Below, one piece after another: positions 1-10,126 of a stretch of DNA of 64,000 bases. The notes beneath the pieces were generated by a model. It worked only from the letters and a program-made list of their open reading frames with translations. It was not told the origin of the DNA and made no database searches. Made by a program: the position numbers and the translations under genes. Source of the DNA: Lytechinus pictus. Taxonomy: Eukaryota > Echinodermata > Echinoidea > Temnopleuroida > Toxopneustidae. The DNA is taken from contig NC_087252.1 of assembly GCF_037042905.1 (NCBI RefSeq), forward strand, positions 2,487,501 to 2,551,500, given 5' to 3'. Positions within the stretch are counted from its first letter, which is position 1; every line of letters starts with the position of its first letter.

Positions 1-630
1 AAGGTCGGTTCATAATTATGGTCAAGATGACGGTAATCAAAGAATAAAACAAATCATCTATACACATTATTGTGGAATGCGTCAATTTGTAAGAATAGCG
101 ATAACAAATATAAACAAAAAGAAATGCCTCATCGTGGTTTTGCATGGTATGTTTATTTTTAATTATTTTCTATTTTTAATTAGTATGCATACAGTACCAT
201 CATCAAAAACGTTTACACTTTCATCTAATTTTGAGATTATTGTTCATGCATGAATCCTGTTTCCGGGAGGTAATTAGCTTCCTGGAGTAGGGTTTTCTTC
301 CGTGATCTCTTTAATTAGCATGCAAAAACAAATCGGTATTCCATTGCTAACATTCCGCAAAATATTAAAATACATTCTTCTAGAATTAGATTCAGTTCCT
401 TGAACCCCGTTGATACGTAATCAATATTTTGTTTGCATTATGTGCATTTTCCAATTCTTAATCAAATAGAGGTATCCTACTGAAAGCTAGGCTGTGTTAT
501 ATATTTAACTAGAAAATGTTACAAGAAATATTTATTGTTGTTGTCTTCCAATTAGTAGAACCTGACCTGCTGAATGTTTATGCGAATCTTTCTGGAGTAT
601 GGAAGACATTAAAGTTGTTTTGGTAGACCT
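1..630. other. AT-rich non-coding flank, nothing recognised
   Basis: No open reading frame, splice-paired exon or repeat end that I can support is visible here. The sequence is AT-rich and ordinary for an intergenic animal region. Confidence 0.5.
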
Positions 631-1371
631 TTAAAGGGGTACTCCGGGTGAAAAATAATTATATTTTAATGAATAGAGTAACATTCACTGAGAAAATGCT
701 GAAAGTTTCATTCAAATCTGATAACAAATAAAGGAGTTATTGAATTTTAAAAGCTGTTTTATTTTGTGAAAACAGTTGTAGGCAGGCCTCATGAATATTC
801 ATTAGGCGGGCTGATGATGTCATATCCCCACTTTCCAAGATACCAAGGTTTTTAGGTATTCGAAATAAAAATTTGAATAAGCATAATGTCATGTAAAATA
901 AAATGCAAAAGAACAAGTCGGGAAATGACTTCATCATTTTGCTCATTGAATATTCATGAAGACATCCATAGAACTGTTACACACTCTAAAAGATATTGGG
1001 TAAAACTGCTCCATGAGGATAATTATGTGTCCAGCCAACATTGGACATTTCTTTTGGGCATTTTTATTTATCCAGTGTGATGAAAAATTTGCCTATTCTA
1101 AAGTACTTGCTGCTTATTTTTTAACCTTACTGGACAATACGCTTCCCGCATTGGGTAAAATACTGCCCAAAATTGGTTGGACACATAATCACCCTCATGC
1201 TGGTATTTTACCCAATATTTTTTTTACAGTGCACTGAAATAAAACAAACCATTAAAATGTCATGACTTTGTTATTCCTTTCCGATTCTTATTAAATTTTC
1301 TGTGTTGCGTTTGTCTGATGTTTATTTATCTGTTCAAATCATATTATTTTCGGCCTGGAGTACCCCTTTAA
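631..1371. mobile_element. TTAA-flanked MITE, family A (copy 1)
   Basis: The left end reads TTAA then AGGGGTACTCC, and the right end reads GGAGTACCCCT then TTAA, so the termini are inverted repeats flanked by the same four bases. The interior has motifs shared with the elements at 31646 and 34851, such as a CATGAATATTCATTAGG segment and ATATCCCCACTT. No transposase is encoded. A TTAA duplication is the piggyBac hallmark; assignment to that superfamily is inference. Confidence 0.72.
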
Positions 1372-1428
1372 GTTCTTCTATAAAACTGGAAGAGATACGA
1401 AGTGGTAGAACTTAAAGTATAACACATA

Positions 1429-1584
1429 CAGCCCGTTGCAGAACATGCAGAAAGAGTTGTGATCAAACGCAACTCAAAAATTCTTGAGCAACTTGATTTT
1501 CAGCCAATGAAGCACCCATATTCGTGACTTGCGCTTGGTGTTTTGACTTGCGTTTAAACGCAACTCTTTCTGCAACAGGCCCTG
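1429..1584. mobile_element. Short inverted-repeat element (MITE-like)
   Basis: The ends are inverted copies of each other: the left begins CAGCCCGTTGCAGAA and the right ends CTGCAACAGGCCCTG. AGAAAGAGTTG and CAACTCTTTCT lie just inside. The middle contains two further inverted segments around AACGCAA. It encodes no protein. I saw no convincing target duplication. Confidence 0.55.
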
Positions 1585-1734
1585 AGTATGATATGGTAGG
1601 CTTTAAAGTTGTAGTAAAACTGGCAGGACCGGATGTGGCAGACCTTAAAAATGCATTACCATTATTACGGTTAGAAGTACGGTTGCAGTCAAAATGCAGT
1701 TACAGGCCAAATGTCGCATGTTGCATGTCCTAAC

Positions 1735-1976
1735 CTAGGCAGGGGAAGGAGGACCGATCATTGTTGTCATGGTTGTGGTAGAGGCAGTTGTAGGTGTTGC
1801 GGTGGTGGTCGTCGTTGTTGTTGTTGTTGTCGGTGCTGGTGGTTGAACTATTTCTTCAGATGAGCTAGATGAGCTAGATGAGCTCGATGAGCTCGATGAA
1901 GAACTAGATGATGAGCTAGATGATGAGCTAGAGTCACTCCTTCTGTCCCTCGCCTGCCAATGCCCCAGACTTCTCG
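1735..1976 (-). CDS. Secreted Ser/Thr-rich protein, exon 2 (minus-strand gene)
   Basis: This is the second and last exon of a 99-residue predicted secreted protein whose first exon is at 7458-7515. Reading on the minus strand, a pyrimidine-rich tract ends in AAAG just before base 1976, giving a phase-1 acceptor that matches the phase-1 donor of exon 1. After a short basic stretch (ARSLGHWQARDRRSD) comes a run of about 20 serines, then EEIVQPPAP, then a threonine block with scattered Ala, Pro and Met. The reading frame ends at TAG (1735-1737). The layout (basic segment, serine block, threonine block) is the same as in the plus-strand gene at 12208-15810. The family is not recognised. A mucin-like, heavily O-glycosylated secreted peptide is an inference from composition. 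The low complexity lowers confidence, but the signal exon and matching phase support a real gene. Confidence 0.62.
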
Positions 1977-2585
1977 CTTTAAATCAGAATGAAAAAAAAA
2001 AATCAAACATAAGATCACACAGTGATCGCAGAGGCAGATCAACCAAATTTTAATGTCGGGTATGCTAACCTCACATTCACTTTGTTTTATTTTAGATTAA
2101 AAAGAGAAAATCTACCCCCCCCCCTTTCTACTCCCCCCCCCCCTATTGGCACGAATACATACGGTATACATGGTTACTAATTATCTTTTTCATTTGACTT
2201 GTACTTCCTGAAAATCGATTTTGTTGAAAACACCAAATATTTTAGCAAAATTCTATGCCATATATATTTTTTGTTAATATTCAAGTTTACTTTTTTTATT
2301 TCATTTCTCAACTCGATGATACAGCATATGAAATAATTACACAGATATAAAATGATAACCGTACAAATCAATACAAATGAATACACATTGAATATACTGA
2401 TGACGACCAGAACACGCTGGTTGAAATGTCGGTAACAGTTCTTTTCAGAGCTAACATATATTCAAGAAAGAATAACAAACAGTCCTAAAGTTTCAGGATT
2501 ACATACATGGTGTTTACCGTAAAATCTTTTAATATTCTCTCCACCATGGAAACCTTCAAAGATCATCTAACATTGAATATACATA

Positions 2586-2628
<43 letters not shown>

Positions 2629-5600
2629 TGCGCCTCCGTAGAGATAGCCTCTTTCATTTAGGGCTCTGTTCATTTTGTTGATTTTTTGCCTTATTTTGAG
2701 GTTACCTTGAATTTAGTTGTTAACACTGCATTCTGTATATGTCAAGGATCTTGCTAGACTTTTTTTATTCAATATTTTGGTGAGTAAGCTTAGTATTGAG
2801 AAGTTGTATTTTATGTACCATATCTGAACTTGCTCAACACTGCCATTTTCAGTGTCCTGTGTTACACTCATGCCTCTATTCACTGTCTATTTTACTTATT
2901 GTTCAGGCAGTTTAGTTTGTACTTCACTTCTGCCTCTTTAATCACAGACAGTAGTGACATTCCATCTACAATGGAGGGGATTAAATTCCTTAGGTTCTTC
3001 TTTGGTGTATCATTGATTGTATTTCTTTTGAATGTTAACCATGTATTCACTCTGCCTTCTGATGCCAGAGATACCTATTCATGTTCTGTTATTCCTGTAT
3101 ACAGGCATCTGAAGTACTGTAGTAGGCCTATTGCTTACTATAGCAATACAAGTGCCTGTTTTCAGTTAGCCATTTTACTATCAGGTGATATTCATATGAA
3201 TCCAGGCCCACGCTATGATGTTGATTCATTTAAATCTACTAATGAATATTGTAACAGTTCACAGTCAGATCGTATTCAATATGATGTTCTCACTCTCCAT
3301 CAGTTAGATAGGAAGCCTTCTCATCATCTTCCTCTGACTGTTTGGAAAAGGATTTGTGACCTTGGTATCCGCCGACATGGTCCTACTCATCGCGGACACA
3401 GGCGTATGGTCTCAAGGCCGCATCCCCTTCCTTCGAGGCCTACTGGTACTCGTTTAGGTTTATGGAATGCACGATCCTTGACAAACAAGATTGATGTAGT
3501 GACTTCTTTGATCATAGATAATGATATTGATGTATTAGTTATCACTGAGTCTTGGTTTTCAGGTGATCACAGAGATGACCCTACTCTTGCGCAGTTGAAA
3601 TTGTCCCTTCCAAATTACAACATTATCAATCGTCCCAGGAAGACTAGGGGAGGAGGTATATGTGTCCTCTACAGGTCCACAGCACGCTGTGTTGTAAATG
3701 AAACCTTTAATTGTTCCTCATTTGAATTTTTGGATCTAACCGTCCATCTTACCCCATCATCTCCTGTTAAATTGTATTGCATTTACCGCCCACCCCAATC
3801 CTCCCGGCACACTTTTTCAAGTGGTGATTTTCTTGAAGAGTTTCTCACTCTTCTGGAAAGTGCTGCTGTGGATGTTCATCCTCCTATTCTTCTTGGTGAC
3901 TTTAATATTCACGTGGATGATTCTTCAGACAATTTTGCTAGATCTTTTCTTAATGGAGTGGAAGCCCTTGGATTCAAACAACACATCAACGGGCCTACAC
4001 ACAAGGCTGGTCATACACTCGACCTTGTCCTTAGTAGAAATTCGGAAGATATTATCTCCCAGCATAGCATTTTACCATCTCTGCCATCTGATCACTCTGC
4101 TATTATATGTACTATTAATCTCAAAGGGCCCCAAAACCCCAAGAAGAAAGTGACTTTCAGGAAACTTTCTAACATTGACCCTAAATCTTTTAGTCTGGAT
4201 GTTAAAGATGTCTTAGATTCCTCTCAATTTCCATCTTGCCCATCTGAGGCTGCTTCTCTGTATAACGACTGTCTTGGTAAACTGATGGACAAGCACGCCC
4301 CTCTGCAGACTGTGACTGTTACAGTTAGACCAAAAGCTCCCTGGTTCTCTGCTGAAATTAGGGAGGCACGGCGACTGAGGCGACGCGCAGAACGTCGAAT
4401 GATGAAGTCTGGCCTGCAGTTTGATAAGACATTATATGCGAAACTTACTACAATCTCCTCACTGATGCCAAATCAAAATACTTTAGATATGAAATCGCTA
4501 ACGCCGACTCCAAACAACTATTCAGTATTGTACAGAAACTCACCACCCCCTCTCAGTCCTCCATTTATCCTGAACACTCATCTGCTTCTGATCTCGCCAA
4601 CAAATTCAGTGAATTCTTTAGCAAGAGGATCAGTGATATTGTGTCCTCTTTTGCACCTGACGTTCCTAGTGATCAACAACATCCTGTGGGCTCTTTGAAT
4701 TGCAAACTGAGTGAGTTTACTCCAGTGACTGAAGTTCAACTTCGCCATCTCATCAAGTCATTACCACCGAAGTTCTGCAGTCTTGATCCTTTTCCAACTT
4801 GGTTGCTCAAAGACTGTATTGATGAACTTCTACCGCTTCTCATAAACATTATCAATTCATCACTCACAACAGGTGTTGTCCCTGAATCATTCAAATCATC
4901 ACTAGTTCTTCCTCTGTTGAAAAAGCCCAATCTTGATCCGAATGACTTTGGCAATTATCGCCCTATCGCCAACCTGCCATTTGTTAGCAAGGTTTTGGAG
5001 AGAATCGTCGCATCCCAGCTCATGTGCTATGTGGACAGTCATCATTTGCTTCCTGAGAAGCAGTCAGCATATCGCAACTTTCATTCAACAGAAACGGCTC
5101 TCTTGAAAGTACTCAACGATCTACTGCTTACCGTCGACAAGGGTAACGAAGCTGCACTCCTTCTACTGGACTATTCTGCGGCGTTTGACACTTTAGACCA
5201 CTCAGTGTTGCTCCAGCGTCTTGCACATGACTACTCCATTACCGGAACGGCTCTAAATTGGATTGAGTCATACCTGCAAGATCGTACTCAGCGGGTGATT
5301 ATCAATGGAACTTTCTCAGCACCTTTCGCTTTGAGCTGCGGAGTCCCCCAAGGTTCTGTTGTGGGCCCTCTCCTATTTCTTCTGTACACTGGTCCTCTCG
5401 CAAAAATTATCACTAGCCATCGGGGTGTGAGTTATGCCATGTATGCAGATGACACGCAAATCTACGTATCCATGGCATCCGACCAGAAGACATATGCTGT
5501 TAATCTACTGAGTGACTGCCTCAAGGACATCAAGGTCTGGTCAGCGAAGAACAGACTCCGTCTCAACGAAGCCAAATCAGAACTGGTACATCTTTCTTCG

Positions 5601-6276
5601 CAATTTAGAGCTACGGAGCCTCTGCCAGACTTCAATATGGGAGAGGGCATACTTAAGATGTCTGACTCTGTCAAAGACCTTGGTGTCACTTTAGACAAGC
5701 ACCTTACCCTCCAGCCACATATCAGGAACATCTGCAAATCAGCATCATGGGGTTTATTTAGGATTGGTAAGGTCAGGCGACTACTCGACCAAGCCTCTAC
5801 TGAAAAACTCATTCATGCCTTCGTCTCATCCCATCTAGACTATTGCAACTCCCTCTTTGCCGGCCTCCCAATTTCTTCCATCTCTCCCCTCCAGCGAATC
5901 CTCAACACTGCAGCGAGAATGGTAACCTTGAGCAAGAAACACGAACACATCACCCCTATTCTCCGATCACTTCATTGGCTTCCGGTTCACTCTCGCATAA
6001 CGTTCAAAATTCTACTCATTGCATACAAAATTACCCATAATATGTCACCCAAATATCTCCAAGACCTTATTTCCCTTCGTTCTTCCTCTTCTGTCAGATC
6101 CTTACGTTCATCATATTCCAATAATTTAATTCATGGCCCTCGCACTAAGACCCGATATGGTGATCGTGCATTTTCTGTAATTGCTCCCACCCTCTGGAAT
6201 AAACTCCCAATTCATATCCAAAATGCTCCCTCCGTAGAAATTTTCAAATCGTCACTTAAAGCTCACCTTTTCTCAT

Positions 6277-6308
<32 letters not shown>

Positions 6309-7515
6309 CTCCCCCTTTTTTTCCGACCGATTGACTGTATATTATTATAATCTGCCAACCTGTGCGCTTTGAAACACCAGTATAAAGCGCCCTACAAATG
6401 TTATTATTATTATTATTATTATTATACTTGAACCAATATATTTTATGCATTTACACACACTTTTCTTACTTAGCTGAACCTTAAAAATGATGATCCACCA
6501 AACATAATCAGAGTATACCACCTTGCCCCTAACATAGCAACATTAAAATAATATGGAATAACAGTTTGTTGGGTTAAAAGCTTTTTTGGAAATAACACGG
6601 AGTCATAAAGTGTATTCACAATGTGCTCACGTCTGCACAATCATAACATAGTGAACTGAAGGTGTGATACACCGCTGGAATTGTGGAGATGTTAAGCAGA
6701 GCGTTTCCATTGTTACAATGCTCAAATTTAAAAGGTTGAAGATAATTTCACAGTGGACACTTCTATAGCCATGACAGCAAGAATATTCACAGCGCGTTTA
6801 CATATGATAGTGGAATTTGTGAAGATAATGCTCAAATTTTACCTCCGCTGTGTGAGTTTTCAAGGTCTTTGGTTTTCACAGTGTCTCTCATAATGAACGA
6901 TGTGATTCACACTATCAAAATACTAAAGATTAACAAAGGGAAACTTCTGTAGTGTGGATTTACAGGGGTTTTGCCCTATTATAATTGATTGTCTAAAGAT
7001 GCGATTCACACCACAGTTAAACAGCTCAAATTAAACACTGTGAAGATAATTTCACACTATCTGTGTACACTTCAACAGCGGGGATATATTCAACATTGCG
7101 TTCACATATAGTAGAATTTGCAAAGATGGAGTGTCAAAGCTAACAGTGTGGTGATGATTTCACACTGTGGATACTACTGTAGTGCGCATTTACAAAGTGT
7201 GTCCATATAATGGACCGTGTGTGGAGCCTGGATTTAGTTTCACACTATGGAGACCTCAACACTGAGGGTGAAGTGTGTTCAAACAGTGACCTATGAGAAG
7301 ATGTATTTCACACTGTTAAAATACTCAAATTTGAACAGTGTGAAGGAGAATCTCACACTATGTTCCACTTCGTGAACACACCGTGCGACACTGTATTATT
7401 TCCCACATGGAAAAGATCGGGTTTCAATATTGGATGAGTGATTTTATCTTAACTTACCACAAGCTGATGAAACCAGTAGCGAAAATAGGAAAAAAAATTT
7501 AACAATATTCGTCAT
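1735..7515 (-). CDS. Predicted two-exon secreted Ser/Thr-rich protein gene (whole span)
   Basis: The gene runs from ATG at 7513-7515 to TAG at 1735-1737, with coding exons 7458-7515 and 1735-1976 separated by a 5.5-kb intron. The coding total is 300 nt, 99 residues plus stop, and the joined codon is Ala. The intron carries the antisense LINE (about 2.6-6.4 kb) and a degenerate repeat block at 6590-7395. A TATATAAAG on the minus strand near 7660 lies about 145 bp upstream of the ATG and is a candidate TATA box. The gene is divergent from the similar plus-strand gene starting at 12208. Function unknown. Confidence 0.6.
2591..2637. repeat. Poly(T) tract, about 47 bases
   Basis: An uninterrupted T run lies immediately 5' of the sequence that leads into the LINE open reading frame. 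It may mark the LINE 5' junction, or be the A-tail of an older minus-strand insertion. I could not find a target duplication to decide. Confidence 0.75.
2830..4698 (+). CDS. LINE ORF, N-terminal part: 2A-like motif plus APE endonuclease
   Basis: This frame gives 622 residues, but only about the first 540 belong to the retrotransposon protein; the rest is out-of-frame after a frameshift near 4455. A hydrophobic N-terminal stretch (residues about 52-68) is followed by a 2A-like motif, SGDIHMNPGP, at residues 118-127. From about residue 208 the APE-type endonuclease appears: GLWNARSLTNKID, then ITESWF, LLGDFNIH (about 353-360), GPTHKAGHTLDLVLSR and SDHSAI (about 420). These are the catalytic and fold motifs of the LINE endonuclease that nicks target DNA. 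A basic segment (RRLRRRAERR) follows. The true start is uncertain; an in-frame ATG at 2971 is another candidate. Likely non-functional as it stands because of the frameshift. Confidence 0.85.
   Translation: MLNTAIFSVLCYTHASIHCLFYLLFRQFSLYFTSASLITDSSDIPSTMEGIKFLRFFFGVSLIVFLLNVNHVFTLPSDARDTYSCSVIPVYRHLKYCSRPIAYYSNTSACFQLAILLSGDIHMNPGPRYDVDSFKSTNEYCNSSQSDRIQYDVLTLHQLDRKPSHHLPLTVWKRICDLGIRRHGPTHRGHRRMVSRPHPLPSRPTGTRLGLWNARSLTNKIDVVTSLIIDNDIDVLVITESWFSGDHRDDPTLAQLKLSLPNYNIINRPRKTRGGGICVLYRSTARCVVNETFNCSSFEFLDLTVHLTPSSPVKLYCIYRPPQSSRHTFSSGDFLEEFLTLLESAAVDVHPPILLGDFNIHVDDSSDNFARSFLNGVEALGFKQHINGPTHKAGHTLDLVLSRNSEDIISQHSILPSLPSDHSAIICTINLKGPQNPKKKVTFRKLSNIDPKSFSLDVKDVLDSSQFPSCPSEAASLYNDCLGKLMDKHAPLQTVTVTVRPKAPWFSAEIREARRLRRRAERRMMKSGLQFDKTLYAKLTTISSLMPNQNTLDMKSLTPTPNNYSVLYRNSPPPLSPPFILNTHLLLISPTNSVNSLARGSVILCPLLHLTFLVINNILWAL
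4641..6278 (+). CDS. LINE ORF, C-terminal part: reverse transcriptase
   Basis: This frame covers the reverse-transcriptase half of the same retrotransposon polyprotein. The matching frame actually opens upstream of 4641, near 4460, so the listed start is only where the open stretch begins. Visible motifs are NYRPIANLPFVSKVLE, the YSAAFDTLDH palm segment, CGVPQGSVVGPLLF (about residues 231-244) and the catalytic YADD at residues 268-271. A C-terminal region ends ALWNKLPIHIQNAP-like then FKSSLKAHLFS. All the key aspartates are present. The 5' boundary with the endonuclease part is broken by one small indel near 4455; otherwise the frame is open, which suggests a fairly recent insertion. Confidence 0.9.
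6380..6425 (+). repeat. LINE 3' tail with (TTA)n microsatellite
   Basis: TATAAAGCGCCCTACAAATG is followed by about seven TTA units. The tRNA-derived SINEs in this window end in a related GCGCTATACAAAT-type sequence and ATTATTATT tail, which suggests a shared recognition end. Confidence 0.75.
6590..7395. repeat. Degenerate tandem repeat rich in TTCACACTGTG
   Basis: The block contains roughly seven diverged units of about 100-115 bp. They begin near CTCAAATTT and include AACAGTGTGAAGA, ATTTCACACTGTGGA and GCGTTCACATATA-like segments. Many sub-motifs are themselves inverted (CACAGTGTGA against TTCACACTGT). It lies in the minus-strand gene's intron, next to the first exon. The units are too diverged to set exact borders by eye. 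No reading frame is evident. Confidence 0.55.
7458..7515 (-). CDS. Signal-peptide exon 1 of the minus-strand secreted protein
   Basis: On the minus strand an ATG at 7515-7513 opens MTNIVKFFFLFSLLVSSAC. This is a textbook secretory signal: one lysine, a 10-residue hydrophobic core and a small-residue cleavage region. The exon ends with a single G followed by GTAAGT, a consensus donor in phase 1. That is exactly the phase needed by the acceptor at 1976/1977. The start was chosen because it is the only in-frame ATG giving a signal peptide. A 5' untranslated exon cannot be excluded. Confidence 0.65.
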
Positions 7516-8740
7516 TTTTTTATCGCTGAGTTCTTTGGATATGTACTCAATTATCAGAAACAATCGGCCCCAGTTGTAGTCTTCTTGGAAAACTTTTAAT
7601 CATGAAATTCAGCTTGCAAATAACATAATAGTGTTTACTCCAATGATGTGTGCTTCCTTTATATATGAAATAAGGGGGAAATGTTTGAGAAGTAAAATTG
7701 GATTGAAATTTTCAGATAGGGTAATATACGACTTCAGAGGTTGAATAAACAAACTATTGCTCATTAACCTCAAAACAGGACATGTTCATGTGTTTCCTGA
7801 TCTGATTTGCAGTATGTATACTTTCCTTCCGGGGGGGGGCAAAACGCATAGAAATTTTTTGAAGAAACGTGATAAGAGAGAGCGAAGAGAGAAAGCGAAG
7901 CGACATAGATGGTTATTTGGGGCGCCATTGCATTTTCCACTGTACAATTAAATTTAAGATAATCGTGCACACTTTTTGTCAATTTTGTGAAAACTTTAGT
8001 AAAAATTTACATTTTGGGGAGGGGCAAATGCCCCCCCCCCCCCGCATCGCCCCCGATATCTAAGGCCATGTTACTCAATTTTAGATCGAGGGGCTAATTT
8101 CGAATAAATAACAATTTCCGGGCACTTTATTCTGAATTTTATTTCATCTGAGTATAAATATTTATTTCCAAATCGTTATAGAATTAATTTTAATTGCAAC
8201 TCGTTTCATCGATGTATTGCACTGTATCTTTCTTTCTTTTATTTTGTTATTGAATATTCAATCGGTTCATATATCGCATTACCCGCCCCTTCCCCCATAA
8301 AAGGAAAGAACATTACGAAAAAGTTAGAAAGACTTTCTCGTTTTAATCCCTTGAAAGATAATCGCTTAAAAACACTAACGTGTCTGTATACTGACACATA
8401 TCTGGCCTCATTTAACCAAGAGTTGAAACCTCAAACACGATCGACATATTTCTTCTTTATCCTTGCTTATTTGTACAATTAACCATAGATATTTTGCTTA
8501 ATCATTTGTCTGTTTGTTTATTCCTTCCGCCATGACAATCGGTCAGCCAATGATGATCAGGAAAATCTGGAGAACGGTTGATTGGCGCGTATAATGATAT
8601 CACCTTATTTGTTTGGGATAATTACGATCGTAAACAAACCTTCGTATTACGAATTTTCTTTGGAAGGGATCACTTTGTAAAAAAAAAGAGTTCGTAATGA
8701 AAATGCTCGACCATGGAGGTAGAACGGGACGGCATCGACT
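7516..8740. other. Intergenic stretch upstream of the minus-strand gene
   Basis: This stretch contains a candidate TATA box for the minus-strand gene (TATATAAAG complement near 7660), a poly(G) run near 7829 and a poly(C) run at 8031-8043. I see no supported gene. Confidence 0.45.
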
Positions 8741-8742
8741 TC

Positions 8743-9352
8743 TTAAATGTCAAGTCCTTCCCAGAAAAAAGTTGATATCAATAAATAGAGAAAAATCAAA
8801 CAAGAATAATGCTGAAAACTTCTTCAAAATCGGATGGAAAATAAGAAAGTTATGACATTAAATTTTGTCGCTTATTTTTCACAAAACAGGTTTTTCCTGA
8901 ACTCAGTGACATGCAAATGAGAGAGACGATGATGTCACTCACTCACTATTTATTTTGTTTTTTATTGTTTGAATTATACAATATTTCATTTTTTACAGAT
9001 TTGAAAATTATGACAATCTTTTTTGAACCACAAAATGTTAAAACAATAGAATTCCACATGTTCAGGGAGCAATGAAAAATTTTCCGCATGACAATGAGGA
9101 GAAAATTTAAATATATCATATTTCATATAATAAAATACAAAAAAAATAGTGAGTGGGTGATGTCATCGGTTCCCTCATTTGCATACTGTCCAGGATGTGC
9201 ATATAACTGTTTTATGAAATTTAGCAAAACTTTAAAATGTCATAACTTTCTTATTTCAGATCCAATTTTGATGAAATTTTCAGTGTTATCCTTGTTTGAT
9301 TTTTCTTCGTCTGTTCAAATCATCTTTTTGTTGGGGTGGACTTGTCCTTTAA
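8743..9352. mobile_element. TTAA-flanked MITE, family B (copy 1)
   Basis: The ends are TTAA-ATGTCAAGTCC on the left and GGACTTGTCCT-TTAA on the right. The two halves are long imperfect inverted repeats: a segment around CAAAATCGGATGGAAAATAA reappears inverted as TTTCAGATCCAATTTTG-like sequence on the right. The short open frames inside are by-products of this repeat. It is the same family as the element at 23513-24098. Confidence 0.68.
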
Positions 9353-9894
9353 AGAATAAGAAAATGTATTTCAAAATTACTTCGGCCTCCTAAAAAATGT
9401 TGACAGGGCTAAGTAATTTTAAAACACATTTTTTTAGTTTGGGGATACTAATATTACTTTCCCAAGAGGAATTAGAGCGCATCCCGCAAACTCCTATAGT
9501 TGACGAGGGGCCATTGATCAGAACAACCCAACCGTACTATTACTGAACGGCCTATGTTCGATGTCAAAAACTCAAAAGGAGAGGGCGCCATACTTTACCA
9601 GAATATGTGAAACATCAATCGGACTTATAACCGGTAACTAATCCTCAGCTATATGCAGTTTCTCCCAAAATATCAGCATTTTGATTGGAATACGGATAGT
9701 AAAAATTAACGGAAGAACATCATGATAATGTTTAAAACAACAAGATACTAATAATGGTAATTGTCACACTATTCATTCATTCATTCAAATATATTTCAAT
9801 TAATAGGTTAAAAATACATTTACAAACACCGTGATATACATGTATAAAGACACAAAAACAGAATTAATTCATAATTATCTGTTAATTCATAACA

Positions 9895-10126
9895 GATAAT
9901 AATAATATAGGTATATTATTACCCCGGCTTTAGCTGGGCTGCCTAGGCGCTCAAATCATTCAAGGAATTTCTTCCTACCGGGTACCCATTCACCCCACCT
10001 GGGTTGAGTGCAGCACAGTGTGGATGAATTTCTTGCTGAAGGAAATTACGCCATGGCTGGGATTTGAACCCACGGCCCTCTGTTTCAAAGTCAGAAGACT
10101 AATCCACTGGGCCACAACACTCCACA
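9895..10126 (-). mobile_element. tRNA-derived SINE (copy 1, minus strand)
   Basis: Read on the minus strand, the head has a polymerase III A box (TGGCCCAGTGG) and a B box (GGGTTCAAATCCC). A body then carries CTTCAGCAAGAAATTCATCC and CACTGTGCTGCACTCAACCC, and the tail ends in TATTATTATTATC. The body matches the SINEs at 38100 and 55198, so this is a dispersed family. It is probably not a functional tRNA gene. Confidence 0.82.

Larger units (their letters stand above)
2591..6425 (+). mobile_element. L2/CR1-like non-LTR retrotransposon, near full length
   Basis: The element contains a 5' untranslated stretch, an endonuclease-containing reading frame (2830 to about 4455), a reverse-transcriptase reading frame continuing to the stop before 6279, a T-rich 3' region and a (TTA)n tail at about 6401-6423. 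The 3' end TAAAGCGCCCTACAAATG followed by TTA repeats is the short microsatellite tail typical of the CR1/L2 group. A single frameshift near 4455 separates the two reading frames. The element is antisense within the intron of the minus-strand secreted-protein gene. The 5' boundary is uncertain, and no target-site duplication was identified. Confidence 0.85.

Noticed and set aside
2396..2440. Hammerhead-ribozyme-like core (CTGATGA, stem GACCAG/CTGGTT, GAAA)
   Set aside because: There is an extra C before the stem and I cannot form a proper stem III or cleavage site. A covariance-model search would decide.
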